A DNA stretch of 64,000 bases from Agapanthus africanus (GCA_030015575.1 CM057346.1:114743899-114807898), one strand, 5' to 3'. Shown: positions 10,757 through 22,380, numbered from the stretch's first letter. Notes: generated from the sequence alone by a model not told the origin. Program-made: numbers and translations.

Positions 10757-13739
10757 TATAAGAATCTGAAGATTAAAACTTTGACAAAAAAACTCAGTAT
10801 TACGTCACCTTGAGTCGTTCTTTCAATTGCTTCCCGAGCCGCACGTGTTGCCTGTCTGTGAGCGGTAGACAGGGAAGCCGAAGCACCCTTTGAAGGAGCA
10901 AGGGCAGGGGTAGCAGTGCTCGAGCCTGCACCCGCAGCCAAGGAAGCGTTACGCTCCCTTGCTGCACGCATTCTGCGCTTCCTTTTCGGCCGGACCGTGA
11001 GAGCTGATCTTCTCAAGACCTCCGACAATGGGACGTCATCATCCACACCAGGAGCTACCTCTAGAGCCGTTACGGCGTCCGTCATCGGTTGCTTGAGTAA
11101 GGCCTCTTTTGGCTATACTGAGGAGGCCGGGACCTCAATAGCTAACCCTGGAGACATCTCCGCATCACCCTGCGGGATTGGCACTGTACTGGGCATGACC
11201 TGAGTCGAGGTAGTCCCTGCGATAAGATGAAAAAGGGGTCAGATTACCCATAAGAAAGGGGAATTAAGGCAAAATGAGCCGAAATATACCAATGCCCAGC
11301 GAAGCGCGAACCCTCTCCTCCTCCTCAAAAGTCTTGAGGGAAGCCGCGAGAGCCTCTTCAGTAGAGATGCCTGTTAAAGAAGGAGTGTCAGTCAAAACAT
11401 GATAAAAAAACATTACTTGATTGTGCGAGAATGACCAGTCCCGCTTTGTGGCTTGCTGATCGCACAGAAGCTGCAATAGCAGCCTCCAGATCAGTATCAT
11501 CCGGTGCTATGAATAGACCCTCGTTGGTCCCATATTTGCCTAAGCCCCCGCTATAAGGAGCATGAGGCTCCTGACCAAATACAACGTCGGCAGAAAGGAT
11601 TGACTTCTTCTTCCTCTTCTGCGAGCGAGCACCAGTCGCCGCTAGCACAAGCTTACGCTTGGTGGGCACCTTGGGACGAAGAGTCCCAATATCTGAACCC
11701 ATGCCAGACTCGGGGATGCCACAGTCACCGCTTCCACGGGAGCACGGGGTATCGGAAGTTCGGGCCTATCATGCGGGACCTCGACCGCAGCAACTTCTCT
11801 TAAAGAAGGACGGACAATAGTCCGTCGCTTCAGAGGGACGTTTGGATTACCAGCCGAAGAGGTGCCCTTGTGATCAAGCAGCAATCATTTCTCCTCCCTG
11901 ATGACGGCACCCATCAAATGTTGATACCGGCCCACATACACATTCAGGGCCTTCGGAACACAGCTCGGTTCGCTGATAAAGAAGTTGGGCCCCGTGTTCA
12001 GGCGCATAAAATGATGCAGCGCGCTTCGTATTCCCTCTTCGGTAGCAGCAGGTTCTGCCAAGAAAGCCTCGAGCAGGACGCCCTGATTATAACTCAGCTG
12101 CTGGGCAAAACGATGCGGGTTGTATCTTATGAATAACGCCGCATCATTTTGCCTAAATACGAGAAAGCCCGGCCTGATTGAGTACAGATGAAGAATCTCC
12201 CGAGCTTTCGGCACAGAAGCCCCGTCTTTAAAAATGTCTTGCAATGGCAGCACCGCTTTTGCAGATTCCTGGCCGGCGGTTAAAATCTTATCAGTGAAAG
12301 ACATGCCATCTCCAACCGTGCGTGGACGAATGAGCAAACCCCTAGCTTCCCGCGGTGTCGGACTTATGATGGATGTGTCGACTGGCTGCATTATCCGGGG
12401 GAATTTACACCTATTGTAAAAAGAAGGTCTTTTGTGGATACCATAGACCCCAAGTATGTGCAACTCTAGCCATGAGGTGAAATAATGCATTGGGAAGTTG
12501 GCGGGCTGCACCCCTGGCTCAGTGGAATCCGCTGCCAAGCTGAGGCCGTGATATAGGTGGGCTAACCCAGCAATCTCGATGGCTACTTGTATTCCGGCAA
12601 CCATTCGATGCGCAGGGTAGAAAATAGACGGCCTCATGTAGCGAGGGTGCATGGGAAGCGCGAACCAGCTTAACCATAAACCAAGAAACCCTAAAAAGAA
12701 CGCTTCCTCATCGACGCCCGGAGCGGCAATTTCCAAAAAAGGGACGATCGCGGCGTTAGGAAGAAAGAAATCCTTTTGATCGGCTTCCAATATTGGTCGG
12801 CGATCCAAACCAAAGCCGAAAGGATCGTCAAGTTTAGCAAACTTTTCACCTTGTCGCGACAAGACTTCCGCACAGAGAAAACAAGCGATAAAATCCGTAA
12901 AGGTAACCCCGCGGACTCCGGATTCAAGAAAGAGGCTCTCATACATATTCAATACCTTTATTAGACTTGGGAACTGGTGTTGAATGGCGTTCTCTAGGGT
13001 AAGACCCATTACCACTGATTTAGTGACAAAAATATACTCATTCGGGGGAAGCAGCTCCTCATAATGCTCTCCCCTAACGGGTAAACCAGAAACTTCGGCA
13101 AATTCCTCTAAAGAAATGTAGACTTCTCTATCCAATAGGAGGAAGGTGTGGGTCGGGATGTTCCATTGTTCAAGAAACGCCTTGATCCACCATGTCGGAG
13201 GTGCAGAATACTGGAACAAGGAAGCGTAGATCGCAGGATACAATCCAAGTTTCAGTAGCTACGACTTCTTCGCTGATAAAATATATCGGGCCCACTGTAA
13301 GTATCCAGCCGGATGGCGGGGAGTTAGTCCTATGTTGTAGGGCTATCCCCAAGGGCGCGATTCACCCTGGCATATGCGCCGCCCTAGGGTGTCCAAAGCC
13401 ACCGGCGGCTACACGGGTACTGCGGCAATAGAAGGCCGAAGAAGACCTTCCGAAGTCCAATTCACCTCCTCTACAGTGTAGTTTATTGGGGGTGCATCTG
13501 CATAAGGGATCGCAGAAATAGGCTCTGAGGGTGTCGCACAAGAAAAGCTCCGGCGGCCTCTGATGATTTGATTGTACCATCTACCCCATAGATGAAGATT
13601 CTTGTACTCCGGGTCAAGGTCTTTGATCAGCACAATAACCTCTTGGTCTACGGGCGCTTCGGGGAACCCGCCTTCCGAGCGGACAAACGGGAAGAAAGCG
13701 TCGAAAGACATAGTACCTGCGCGGAAAGGAACAAATTCT

Positions 13740-14745
13740 CAGTACAGAATTTGCAAACTTCCTAAAAGAGAATGGGATTCTCTCTCTCAGCTCACCCCTC
13801 CATACATACCACAACACAACGGTGTGTCTGAACGACGGAATCGGACCCTATTAGATATGGTCCGTTCCATGATGAGTGATGTTGAGTTACCCGTCTCATT
13901 TTGGGGCATGCATTGGAGACTGCAGCGTTTCTATAGAACAGGGTTCCAACCAAAGCCGTGTCTACCACGCCATATGAGATATGGCATGGGAAGAGACCAT
14001 CTCTTAAGAGAATTAAGATTTGGGGTTGCCCGGCCTATGTTAAAAAGCAGAATCCGGACAAACTCGAGACACGGTCAGTCATGTGCAACTTTGTGGGATA
14101 TCCAAGGAACTCTTATGGATATCTATTCTACCACAAGGAGGAACAAAAGGTGTTTGTTTCTCAGCATGCCACATTCTTGAAAAAAGAGTTTTTCACAGAT
14201 AAAGATGATGGCAAGGTGGTAGATCTAGAAGAGATTCTAGAGACACAAACTACAAATGACGACTTGGTTGAACCGGCTGTTGCAATAGAAACTGAAGAAC
14301 CTCGGCCATTCCGTAGGTCTGGTAGGACTTCTCGCCCACCGGAGAGGTACTACGGTTTCCTCATTGATGGTGACGGAGAAGATTGCATCATGGATGATGA
14401 TGATCCTACCAGTTTTCAGCAAGCTATCATGAGTGGAGACTCTGTGAAGTGGCCGGATGCCATGAGATCCGAAATGGAGTCTATGTACACCAACAAAGTA
14501 TGGACTTTGGACGTTGTACCCCCTGGAGTAAAACCTGTGGGGTGCAAATGGATCTTTAAAAGAAAGATTGGTGTAGATGGGCAGGTAGAGACCTATAAGG
14601 CAAGACTTGTGGCGAAGGGTTTTCGTCAAAGACCAGGTTTGGACTATGACGAGACTTTTTCTCCCGTAACCATGCTTAAATCCATTCGAATCCTGCTTGC
14701 TATAGCTGCTCACTACAACTATGAAATCTGGAAGATGGACGTTAA
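13740..14745 (+). pseudogene. Copia element D, left part: integrase end and RT start
   Basis: The sequence opens inside the integrase core (LKENGI, then PQHNGVSERRNRTLLDMVRS), continues through the integrase C-terminal region (ARRSGRTS-like, PPERYYGF) and into reverse transcriptase (GCKWIFKRK, YKARLVAKGF, YEIWKMDV). Two frameshifts are visible: a CT-repeat slip near 13775 and a small deletion near 13909, where FWGYALE is expected. From 13958 the frame is open. The 5' LTR, gag, protease and the integrase N-terminus are absent; the break against PMD upstream sequence lies near 13738. The reading frame stops at GTTAA because element A inserted there; the rest resumes at 46893. Confidence 0.92.
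14741..14745. repeat. Target-site duplication of element A, left copy (GTTAA)
   Basis: GTTAA directly precedes the 5' LTR of A and is repeated at 46893-46897 directly after its 3' LTR. It is part of the D reverse transcriptase codons on both sides, which proves insertion of A into D. Confidence 0.95.
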
Positions 14746-16906
14746 TGTTGGAGATAGTGCCCTTAGAGTCAATTATTGGATCACAGGCACGTGATTGCAA
14801 TGATTGAGGCAGGACCTATCCCGGTAGGACAGTCTTACTCAAGATGATAGTATGCTATCTGATTTACCTTTATCATCGTGTACTGCTTTAAGTGACCTGA
14901 CAGGTCGCTATTACACGTTGATAGAGCCCCTAGAATTCTTGCTTGACTGCCAGCAGTATGAGGGCGATCATATACGTGGGAGCTGGTAGTCTATAAGCAC
15001 ATCCTTAAAAGGTCCCTAGTCGTGGGAGTTTCGAGACAGGGCATCGATTCTCCAGAGTAGACTAGTGTATACAGTCGAGACCCCGACGAGGGGCAGTGGC
15101 CGGTCTCACAAGCCACTAGTGTCAGTTGGTTCACCTAAGATGTATACAGGTGCTCATTGGGTTATGAGTACACCGGACAGGACTCGCCGGGAACCTGCTA
15201 GTTGGTATTATACCTGATGTCAGATAGCAGTTCCCTGGTGACATGTGTACAGGTTAGTTCATCGACCTGAGATCGTCATTTGTCTCATGTGAGTTCCCAC
15301 TGTGCTTTGATTACTACCCTACCACGCTCAAAGAAGACATGCAAACAGGTTTTAGTTGGGTACAGTCCCGAGCCACATGGAGGCAATGAGCGGATCTGCA
15401 GGGGTTCGTCTCTCCCGGTATTGGGGGTGAGGTCGCGCTGTGTCTAGGAGAGCCAGTACATGAAAAGTCCTTGGCCAAGGCAGGAGATTTACTGGTAGGT
15501 ATTCCAGTAGTATCTCAGGGTGTTCTGGGCTACACTCCGACACGACTTGTACCGCTTTTGGGGGTCTGACTTTTACCAACCCCTAGGCACGCCATGCGAT
15601 GCTCATAGACGAACGGACCGGACTGTACGGATATTGTCACTGACAGGCTCAGTATGGTGTCAGGATGAGTTCGCTCATCGACGTCCCTTTTGGTCAATAG
15701 CTGGTAGCCCGTCACATATGGCTAATACCTCTGACGTGCTAGTGGTTAAATCCACAGCCATAGTATTGATGAGTCTTTAGAGTCCCCCACATTCAGTTGC
15801 TCAAGTTTTCGGGCGAAACGCTGTAGAGGCCGTATGGAGATATGGCAGGGTTCGATCAGATACGTGCGGTATTGCACGGATCATAATCGGACGGATAATA
15901 CTAGCGGGCTTTGGTTTAAGCCGGATCCTAGTATTGTACGGTGTAGATTTGTCTCAGTGCATTTGTATTCCGTCGGAATACAAATGCGGGTATGTATATA
16001 CAGTAGCGGGGTTTTCCTGTAATTTATTACGGGATCAGTTTTATGGAGTTGCCAGTTTGCTTTCCGTTTCGGCCATTTTTCTTTGTATCTTTCATTGGCC
16101 GAAGATTGGTGGAAGAGGGCTTATTTGCAATTGTGCAAATAAGCATTGTGGAGGGTTGTCTTTGCATTTTGTTGTGTCATGATGACCACACCATCATTTG
16201 ACTTAATTTGATTTTCTTTTAGTCATCATGGTTTGATTTGTGGAGATATGATGGCTTGACCTTTGGTGTCATGATGAGGTTTTGGAGTGTGGATTTGGTT
16301 CTAATGATTCTTGATCATGATCACTATTTTCTCTCTCTCTCTCTTGTATCATTTGATCCACACACACCCTTTGGGTTTCACTCTCCATTTCCCTCATCCA
16401 TGGCCGGCCAAGGAAGTTTGGGGGGCTGTCCATATTTTTGTAGTGGGGATTTTGTTCTCTTGATGCTAGAAAAATCCCCAAGTTCCTCCACAAAAGTTCA
16501 TATATCATTCTCCTCCACAAAAAGGCAACATCCAATACCCCAAATGAGACACAAGTTCCACACTACATTCTACAGCAAATCTTGGGCACGTCGACTCGTC
16601 AACTTCGTGCCCGAGTTGCCTCGGACCAGAGGCGGGAGCCCATAAAAGAAGCCGGCGACGTGGTGCCCTTCCGGCGACGAGGTGGAGACCGGACATTCCG
16701 CGGGAGATCAGGACGACGACGAGAAGACCGGAGGACACGGATCGCTCGGTATATCTCTCTAACCCCTCTCTAGATAGCTAAGACTAGATTAATGGCCCGA
16801 TCCGGGTATTTAGTGCGCGGTGGTGCCGGTTCAGAAAGTTAAAGTAAATCATCGCTTCCGCATTCCGGCGTCGGATTGACGGCCGAGGCGCCGCCGTGCA
16901 CTTACA
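14746..16906 (+). mobile_element. 5' LTR of copia element A
   Basis: The LTR begins TGTTGGAGATAGTGCCCT and ends GTGCACTTACA (2161 bp). It matches 44764-46892 almost throughout. Two perfect hairpins stand out: CATTTGTATTC/GAATACAAATG near 15960, and GCTTATTTGCA/TGCAAATAAGC near 16119. The start resembles Angela/BARE-type LTRs (a TGTTGG start followed by GCCCT). Confidence 0.95.
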
Positions 16907-16907
16907 G

Positions 16908-16920
16908 TGGTATCAGAGCC
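16908..16920 (+). promoter_or_regulatory. Primer-binding site of element A (initiator Met-tRNA)
   Basis: TGGTATCAGAGCC lies one base after the 5' LTR. It is the standard plant match to the 3' end of initiator Met-tRNA, the primer for minus-strand DNA synthesis. Confidence 0.95.
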
Positions 16921-17005
16921 TCGCCATTAACCTAGTCTAACTTTGTCTAATGTGTTTACACATTCGATCGAACAAAATTCCAAAAACCCGCGTTTTCAAA
17001 ACATC

Positions 17006-17010
17006 AGTTT
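17006..17010. repeat. Target-site duplication of element B, left copy (AGTTT)
   Basis: AGTTT directly precedes the 5' LTR of B and recurs at 27364-27368 directly after its 3' LTR. B therefore inserted into the leader of A, about 100 nt past A's primer-binding site. Confidence 0.92.
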
Positions 17011-19225
17011 TGTTAGTTATATGTATGCCCTAGAGGCCATTGCTATACATAGGATGTATATTGTAGTGGATGCTGGGACATATATAGGGAGGACTTTCTT
17101 GCTCGACATGATAGTATGCTATCTGGTTACTCTTTACCTTAACGTGTATACCTATTGTCTCTCTGTTACATGTTGGTAAAGCCCTTAGGATGTGTACTTG
17201 ACTACCTAGACTATGATCTTGATCATACTAGTGGGGACATGGTAGTCCATAAGTACATCCTTCAAGGTCCCTAGTCGTGGGTGTATCGAGACGGGGCATC
17301 GATATACCAGAGTAGACTAGCGTATACCTTCTCGACCCATACAGATGGGCGATGGATGATCCCATATCCATTGGTGTTTGACATCGGAGATGATATACGG
17401 GTGCTCAGTAGAGACTGGGTACACTGGAAGGACTCGCCGATAACTCCCAGATGGTATTATACCTTACGTCAGATGGCAGTTCTCTGGTGACACTGGTACA
17501 GAGTAGTCTGTTGACCCGAGATCGTCATAGAGTCTTGTGTGGTTCCCACTGTGCTTTGATTTCCACCTTACCACGTCCAAGAGGGCGTGCAAAACGGTGG
17601 TTTTTTGGTACAGTCCCGAATCACATGGAGGCAATGAGCGATAGGAGGGGATTCGTCTCTCCCGGTATATGGAGTTGATGTTGCGCTTTGTTCGATTGGC
17701 TATAACCGGAAATCCCTGGCCAGGGTTGCTGAGATTTACTGGTAAGTGTTACCAGTAGTTTCTCAAACTGTTATAGACCTCATATCGACACGACTTATCG
17801 AGCTATTGGGGTTTGACGTTTACCACCCCTAGGCGAGATATGCGACATATCAGACGACGAGACCGGACTGTACGGTAAGTGTTACTGGTTGGATTCACAG
17901 GAGTGTGAGCGGGCTTGCTCGTCGATCTTCTGATCGCTCAATACCCGGGTGGCCGTTACGTTTAGCAGACCACTTGCGGCTTGTGGGTGTTTGATATGAT
18001 CATCATCTGCTGCGGCGTATTGACGAGTCTTTAGAGTCCTACACAGAGCTTTCCTGGCTCAAGTGAAACGAAATAGGAGCGCATATGAGATATGTGCGGG
18101 ACCGAGAATAATGCGTGTATGTGATACCGTATTCTATTCTTGCGGTGAATGTATCGAATGATTGTATGTGATATAACCTAGTTATCGAATGAAGGATTGA
18201 TTCGATAAACCGATACATTGGATATTAGTCGGTTATATACGATATGACCGGATCGTTAAATCAAGTGTTGATTTAATGATTTAATGTATAATTATATATT
18301 TGATATATTACTTTGCATTAACTAGTATTGGTTCACTTAAGATGGATTTTCTCACTTGATGTACACAAGTTGTATATGTGATATACTTTTGTGCACTTGT
18401 TTGTATCATGTTTGATGATACATGCAAACTTGGGTTTGTGTAAAGAATTAAACCATGGTTATGTTAATGGTTAGGGTTTTGATTTACTTACTTATTCATT
18501 TATTTATTTATTCATTAATTCATTTTGGCTTAAGATAAAATGGTGGCTTTCTTTGGATTTTGTTGAAGCTTCATGAAGCTTTGAAAAAGCTTTGACCATT
18601 TTGTTTTATTCCTTAAACCTAACCATTAAACCTAACCCTAGTTTATTCTCTACACTTGACCATGGTTGAGATATGATAAGAATCACCTCATTTTCTATTT
18701 TCCAAGAATTCTTATCATATTATCTTCTTCTTCTTCTTCTTCTTCAAGAAAGAAGCTTGCTAGCTTCAATGGTAACTTGAAAAAAAGAGTGAGAAATCCA
18801 ATTCTAAAGTGAACCCACTTCCTATTTCTTCATCCTCTACCACTTTCCAAGTAGTATAGGGTGTTTTCTTCACAAGTTTCATGGCTTGGTGAAATTGGAG
18901 CTTGATCTTGTGTTGTCTCGACGTAGATCATCTTCGGCATCGAAGTCGACGACCTAGCCCGCCCATTTCTCCGATGAAGCTGACGCTAGAGCCCGGGATC
19001 CGATGATCGCAGCGAGGGGACTTCATTACGGAGCTATGGAGGTGGAGGACCGGATCTACAAAGGTTGTATTTCCGTTCACTCATAGTTAAGTTGTTAACT
19101 AGTTGCTTGTTTCGCCTAAAATTCTAGTTAACGATCCGTATTAGGGTTTCTCGGCACTTGTAAAATTTGAATTTGGCATGGTTGATGCCTTGTGAGACCT
19201 CATTAGCATGCCTGGGAACCCTACA
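17011..19225 (+). mobile_element. 5' LTR of copia element B
   Basis: The LTR begins TGTTAGTTATATGTATGCCC and ends GGAACCCTACA (2215 bp). The partner at 25169-27363 is nearly identical, apart from a short deletion near 25400 and a few substitutions, so the insertion is fairly recent. TATGCCCTAGAGGC near the start is typical of Angela/BARE LTRs. A CTT microsatellite lies near 18722. Confidence 0.95.
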
Positions 19226-19226
19226 G

Positions 19227-19239
19227 TGGTATCAGAGCC
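19227..19239 (+). promoter_or_regulatory. Primer-binding site of element B
   Basis: TGGTATCAGAGCC lies one base after the 5' LTR, complementary to initiator Met-tRNA. Confidence 0.95.
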
Positions 19240-19424
19240 TAGCTAGAGCCTTAGGCGATGTGTTAACGAAGTTAAAACCCCGATCGAACCCGTAATCGAC
19301 AAAATAAAACCCTCTCTGTACATTTTTTAAAATCTGGGATTTTTCCAAATTAAAAATGCTTAAAAAATTCAGCAGGGTATTCTAAGAATTACCATGAAAA
19401 ACGAGCCCCTAACTCCTCTACATG

Positions 19425-19471
19425 GCCGCGGAACCGCGGCAATGCCCCCCCTTTGGCGGCGGTTCCGCGGC
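19425..19471 (+). repeat. GC-rich inverted repeat in B leader
   Basis: GCCGCGGAACCGCGGC (19425-19440) pairs with GCGGCGGTTCCGCGGC (19456-19471), 15 of 16 positions. Each arm also contains near-palindromic CCGCGG blocks. It starts 198 nt after the start of the primer-binding site. Equivalents occur at 27476-27522 and 57606-57652. Confidence 0.8.
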
Positions 19472-21339
19472 AGTGTAATGGAATTAGCGACGGATCTTTT
19501 CACAGTAATTCATACCTCTGTTTTTATATTTTCTGGGCATTTTTAACACTGACTCAAGAGTTGAGTATTTTGGGGTTTATTTTGTAGTCGTTGTTTCGAT
19601 CGGAATTTTTAATTTCGTTGGGTTTTCCGGATATTTAGAATATGTTAAAAAGTTCGACCGGATATAAATACTCAATTTTTCCCCTGTTGGGAAATTTCCA
19701 AGTGTTGGATTTTTCCGTGGTTTAAAGACGTTCTAAGTAGTGCAAGTAACTCGATGGACCCTCTAGAAGACAACAAACCTTAACTCGATTATGTGACCGT
19801 CTTGAACTGCCCTTTGAACCTTAGGGTTTGGGGCAATACGGCGTGCCACATGTGAGGCGTTGGCTTGACCTTTCTACGGCTGGACCGTTGGTACTGAGGC
19901 ACGAAGTGAATGTTTTTAAACTTATTTCATGTGTTGAGCTGTTTCGGGAAAACTTGGGTGTTCGATTGTTCGATCGGAAAGTTTAACATTTTCTATTTAT
20001 CCGGAATATGATACAATATTTGGAATTCACAAATAGTTATGAGATAACTAAATGAATGTTATAAATCAAGCACTTTAGTCTCACTTGATCGGTTGCCACG
20101 GAATTTTGATGTGATCAAAAGTCCGTCGCAATCACGTAGCGTACGCGAATACTCGCCGATAAACTTAATAGACAGCTACACCCCTTAGCCCCGACCAAGT
20201 GACTGTAGGAGAACCCCGTCGCCGAAAGCATCCGTTCGGATGCTCGCGGCAGCGGTGTTCCGCCTTGGTGCACTTCGTCGACGGCATCGGGGGTGCGGCC
20301 GTCTACTAAAGTTTGTGACGAGCATTCGATCAGGAGATCAGGAATCTTGTTGAATTGCCCGACTTGATATTGAAAAGAGTTTTCGATAATGAGACTGAAA
20401 TGCGGGGTTTATAATTGTTAGGCATGCGATGTCTAAGGAATTCATTTGATTAGGCATGCGATGTCTATGCAGGTTACGGATTCCAACTGTTGTAGTTTTA
20501 CACTTTCTTTTCTGTGACCGTAAGTGTAATATGTGATATCGCCGGTTTCGTTGCTATATGTCAACGACAATTGGGATACGCATGTTTACTTACGTTGATG
20601 ACATGTGATGTTATGTGTTGCTGGATATGTTATATTGGATCGTCGTGTTTGAATAGCCGGGGGTTTTTTATGTGAGATGAGTGTTTTCATTTTCATTCAT
20701 GTAAAAAACTTGTATGTAATATTCTTTTATTGGGGCACTTCCAGGTTGCGGAAGATGTCACCGTTTGTATATTATTTACTTTTCCGCACTAGGATAGACC
20801 CAAGGAGGGGAGCACAAGTAACCGGGTTGTGGAGTCCAGTGGGAGACCAACTCGAGGAGTCGAGTCCGGGTCTCCTAACTCTAGAATTGGTAGGGTTGCT
20901 TGCCGCTCTCGTAGGGGTCTAGGGGTGTGGGTTTGGCTATTCATCGCGACCGTGGAATCCGTGTTTTATACTGGCTCGTATTGAAAACACGGACGTCCTA
21001 GTATATCCAATGTTTCATATGATTCTTCTGCTGCGATATCTGTGATGTGATCATGTGATATGTTCTGTGATGGATACTGTATATAGTATATATGATATAT
21101 TATATAGATGTTACTTATGTTTTACACCCGCGCTAGCCATGCCCTGCTCTGCCGTTAGTTACCTAACCTAACGGTGCACGAGGGGACATCGAGGCGAACA
21201 CGGATGGCATAAGTGTACGTCGTATTTATCTGTGATATTTAGGTGACTTAAATGATGGGACTTCATTAATATGATTAATGAAAATAAAAAAAACCTAAAG
21301 ATGTTGTAGAATTGAATTTCAAAATAAAACAGGTAGCTA

Positions 21340-21600
21340 CAGTTCTTGCTTTGCACAGCGGTATATATGATATATCCTGCACCTTATTCGATGAGGAAAG
21401 GGCCGACGATCCCTTCACCGGGAGTGACCTCTTTAGCAATAACTGGCAGATGCTACAACCCTCGGTTTGTCTTTTGATTGCTTCTATAGTTTCTGCTTTG
21501 CACAGTGATATATATGATATATCCCACACCTCATTCGACGAGGAAAGGGCCGACGATCCCTTCACCGGGAGTGACCCCTTTAGCAAAACTAGAAAAGCCT
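21340..21600 (+). ncRNA. Two tandem hairpin modules in B leader
   Basis: Each module of about 100 nt has two hairpins. In module 1, GGTATAT (21360-21366) pairs with ATATATCC (21370-21377) with one bulge, and AAAGGG (21397-21402) pairs with CTCTTT (21429-21434) around an inner TCCC/GGGA stem with loop TTCACC. In module 2, GATATAT (21507-21513) pairs with ATATATC (21517-21523), and AAAGGG (21544-21549) pairs with CCCTTT (21576-21581). Arms change in step between copies. This supports a structured RNA region, not a separate transcript. Confidence 0.6.
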
Positions 21601-21724
21601 CAAAAACACTCCATTTCAAAATCATTTGATTCTACAACGATATCAAGTTCATTATGCAATAGGTTTTCAGAAAAACCTGTCGTAGCCCTCCGTCATTTCA
21701 GATAAGTCCTGTTTAGTATTCGTG

Positions 21725-21930
21725 CTGCGTTAGTTGACCTTGTCAAGGCGCAGTGTGCGGTAGCTAACCAGTATTTATCTGCTTATGCATATGATGCAGA
21801 TTAGGTTAGGGTAGTCGTACGGCCTTGTTGACCTTGTCAAGGGTCGTGCGGGTGGGTTTGATTCAATCAAGAAATGACGGGTTGAACTTGACTTGCGGTT
21901 TATAGTTTTTTGACCTTGTCAAGGTCATAG
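21725..21930 (+). ncRNA. Three hairpins sharing the loop TTGACCTTGTCAAGG (B leader)
   Basis: TTGACCTTGTCAAGG occurs from 21734 and 21910, and TTGACCTTGTCAAGGG from 21828. Each is flanked by different paired arms: CTGCG/CGCAG around the first, and CGTACGGCC with GGTCGTGCG (G-T wobbles) around the second. The third has only partial outer pairing here. The same three positions carry a different common loop in A and in B'. Confidence 0.55.
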
Positions 21931-22380
21931 ATCGTTTGGGGCAAAATATTATCGGGAATTTCAAGTGTTGAAATTTGCAATGAGATTGCATACCTTCTAT
22001 GAGATAGTTGGATCCCGATACCCGCTGCGAGTAAGAGTTACTCCTGGAAGAGTTTTACACATTACAATTAGCCGATCAAGTAGGTGTCTAGAAAGGTGTT
22101 AACGAGGTTACGCCTCTGGGAAAACGAGGTTTATATTAATTAGGTTCGTGCGAAAGCACGGGGGACCTCCCTCAAAGTACCTACACTGGCCTGGCTGAAA
22201 GATTGGCAAACTTGTAGTGTGTAATTAATCCCGGCTAGTCTTTCCTTTTAGGGTTTGAAGGAAGATTTGATAAAAACAGTGGGAGCCATCCTGATTAGAT
22301 AAAATAATAACCAATCTATTCTTGCAAGAGCGCACGCTGAGTGTTTTCTTCTCTCTCTCTCCAGGTAGCGACCATATCAC

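Larger units (their letters stand above)
7147..13711 (-). pseudogene. Antisense plant mobile domain (PMD) gene, broken
   Basis: The protein starts at an ATG at 13709-13711 (MSFDAFFPFV). Exon 1 probably ends near 13421, and exon 2 starts at 13294 after a TTACAG acceptor, leaving an intron of about 126 nt. Exon 2 (13294-11885) carries the aminotransferase-like plant mobile domain, with motifs WNIPTHTF, EVYISLEEFAEVSGLPV and PSFYNRCKFPR. Downstream are basic, nuclear-signal-like stretches (QKRKKK near 11620 and RPKRKRR near 11000), low-complexity Ala/Ser/Pro segments and a C-terminal coiled coil (7890-7147). It is dead: in-frame stops at 13259-13261, 11885-11887, 7471-7473 and 7240-7242, a frameshift near 11700, and a solo LTR inserted at 8728-10756. 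Host PMD proteins act in nuclear gene silencing. PMD-like antisense genes are known in Tat-type elements. Exon borders after exon 2 are uncertain. Confidence 0.8.
19240..22364 (+). other. Long untranslated leader of element B
   Basis: About 3.1 kb with no recognisable protein domain, where gag would normally lie or begin. It contains a GC-rich inverted repeat (19425-19471), two tandem hairpin modules (about 21340-21600) and three hairpins with a shared loop (21725-21930). It ends in a pyrimidine tract and CAG (22345-22364) that looks like a 3' splice acceptor. Matching leaders occur in A (27369-29580) and B' (57423-60110). Confidence 0.75.

Noticed and set aside
11885-13243. An intact 452-codon host gene
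   Set aside because: It is the middle exon of the PMD gene; in-frame stops at 13259-13261 and 11885-11887 bracket it, and the apparent start is a TTG.
18600-18650. Telomere-like repeat (CCTAACC, CCTAACCCTAG)
   Set aside because: Only a few degenerate units inside the B LTR; the same text recurs in the partner LTR.
21381-21440. Hammerhead ribozyme (retrozyme) because of GATGAGGAAAG
   Set aside because: The required CTGANGA and GAAA core elements with their three stems are not present in order.
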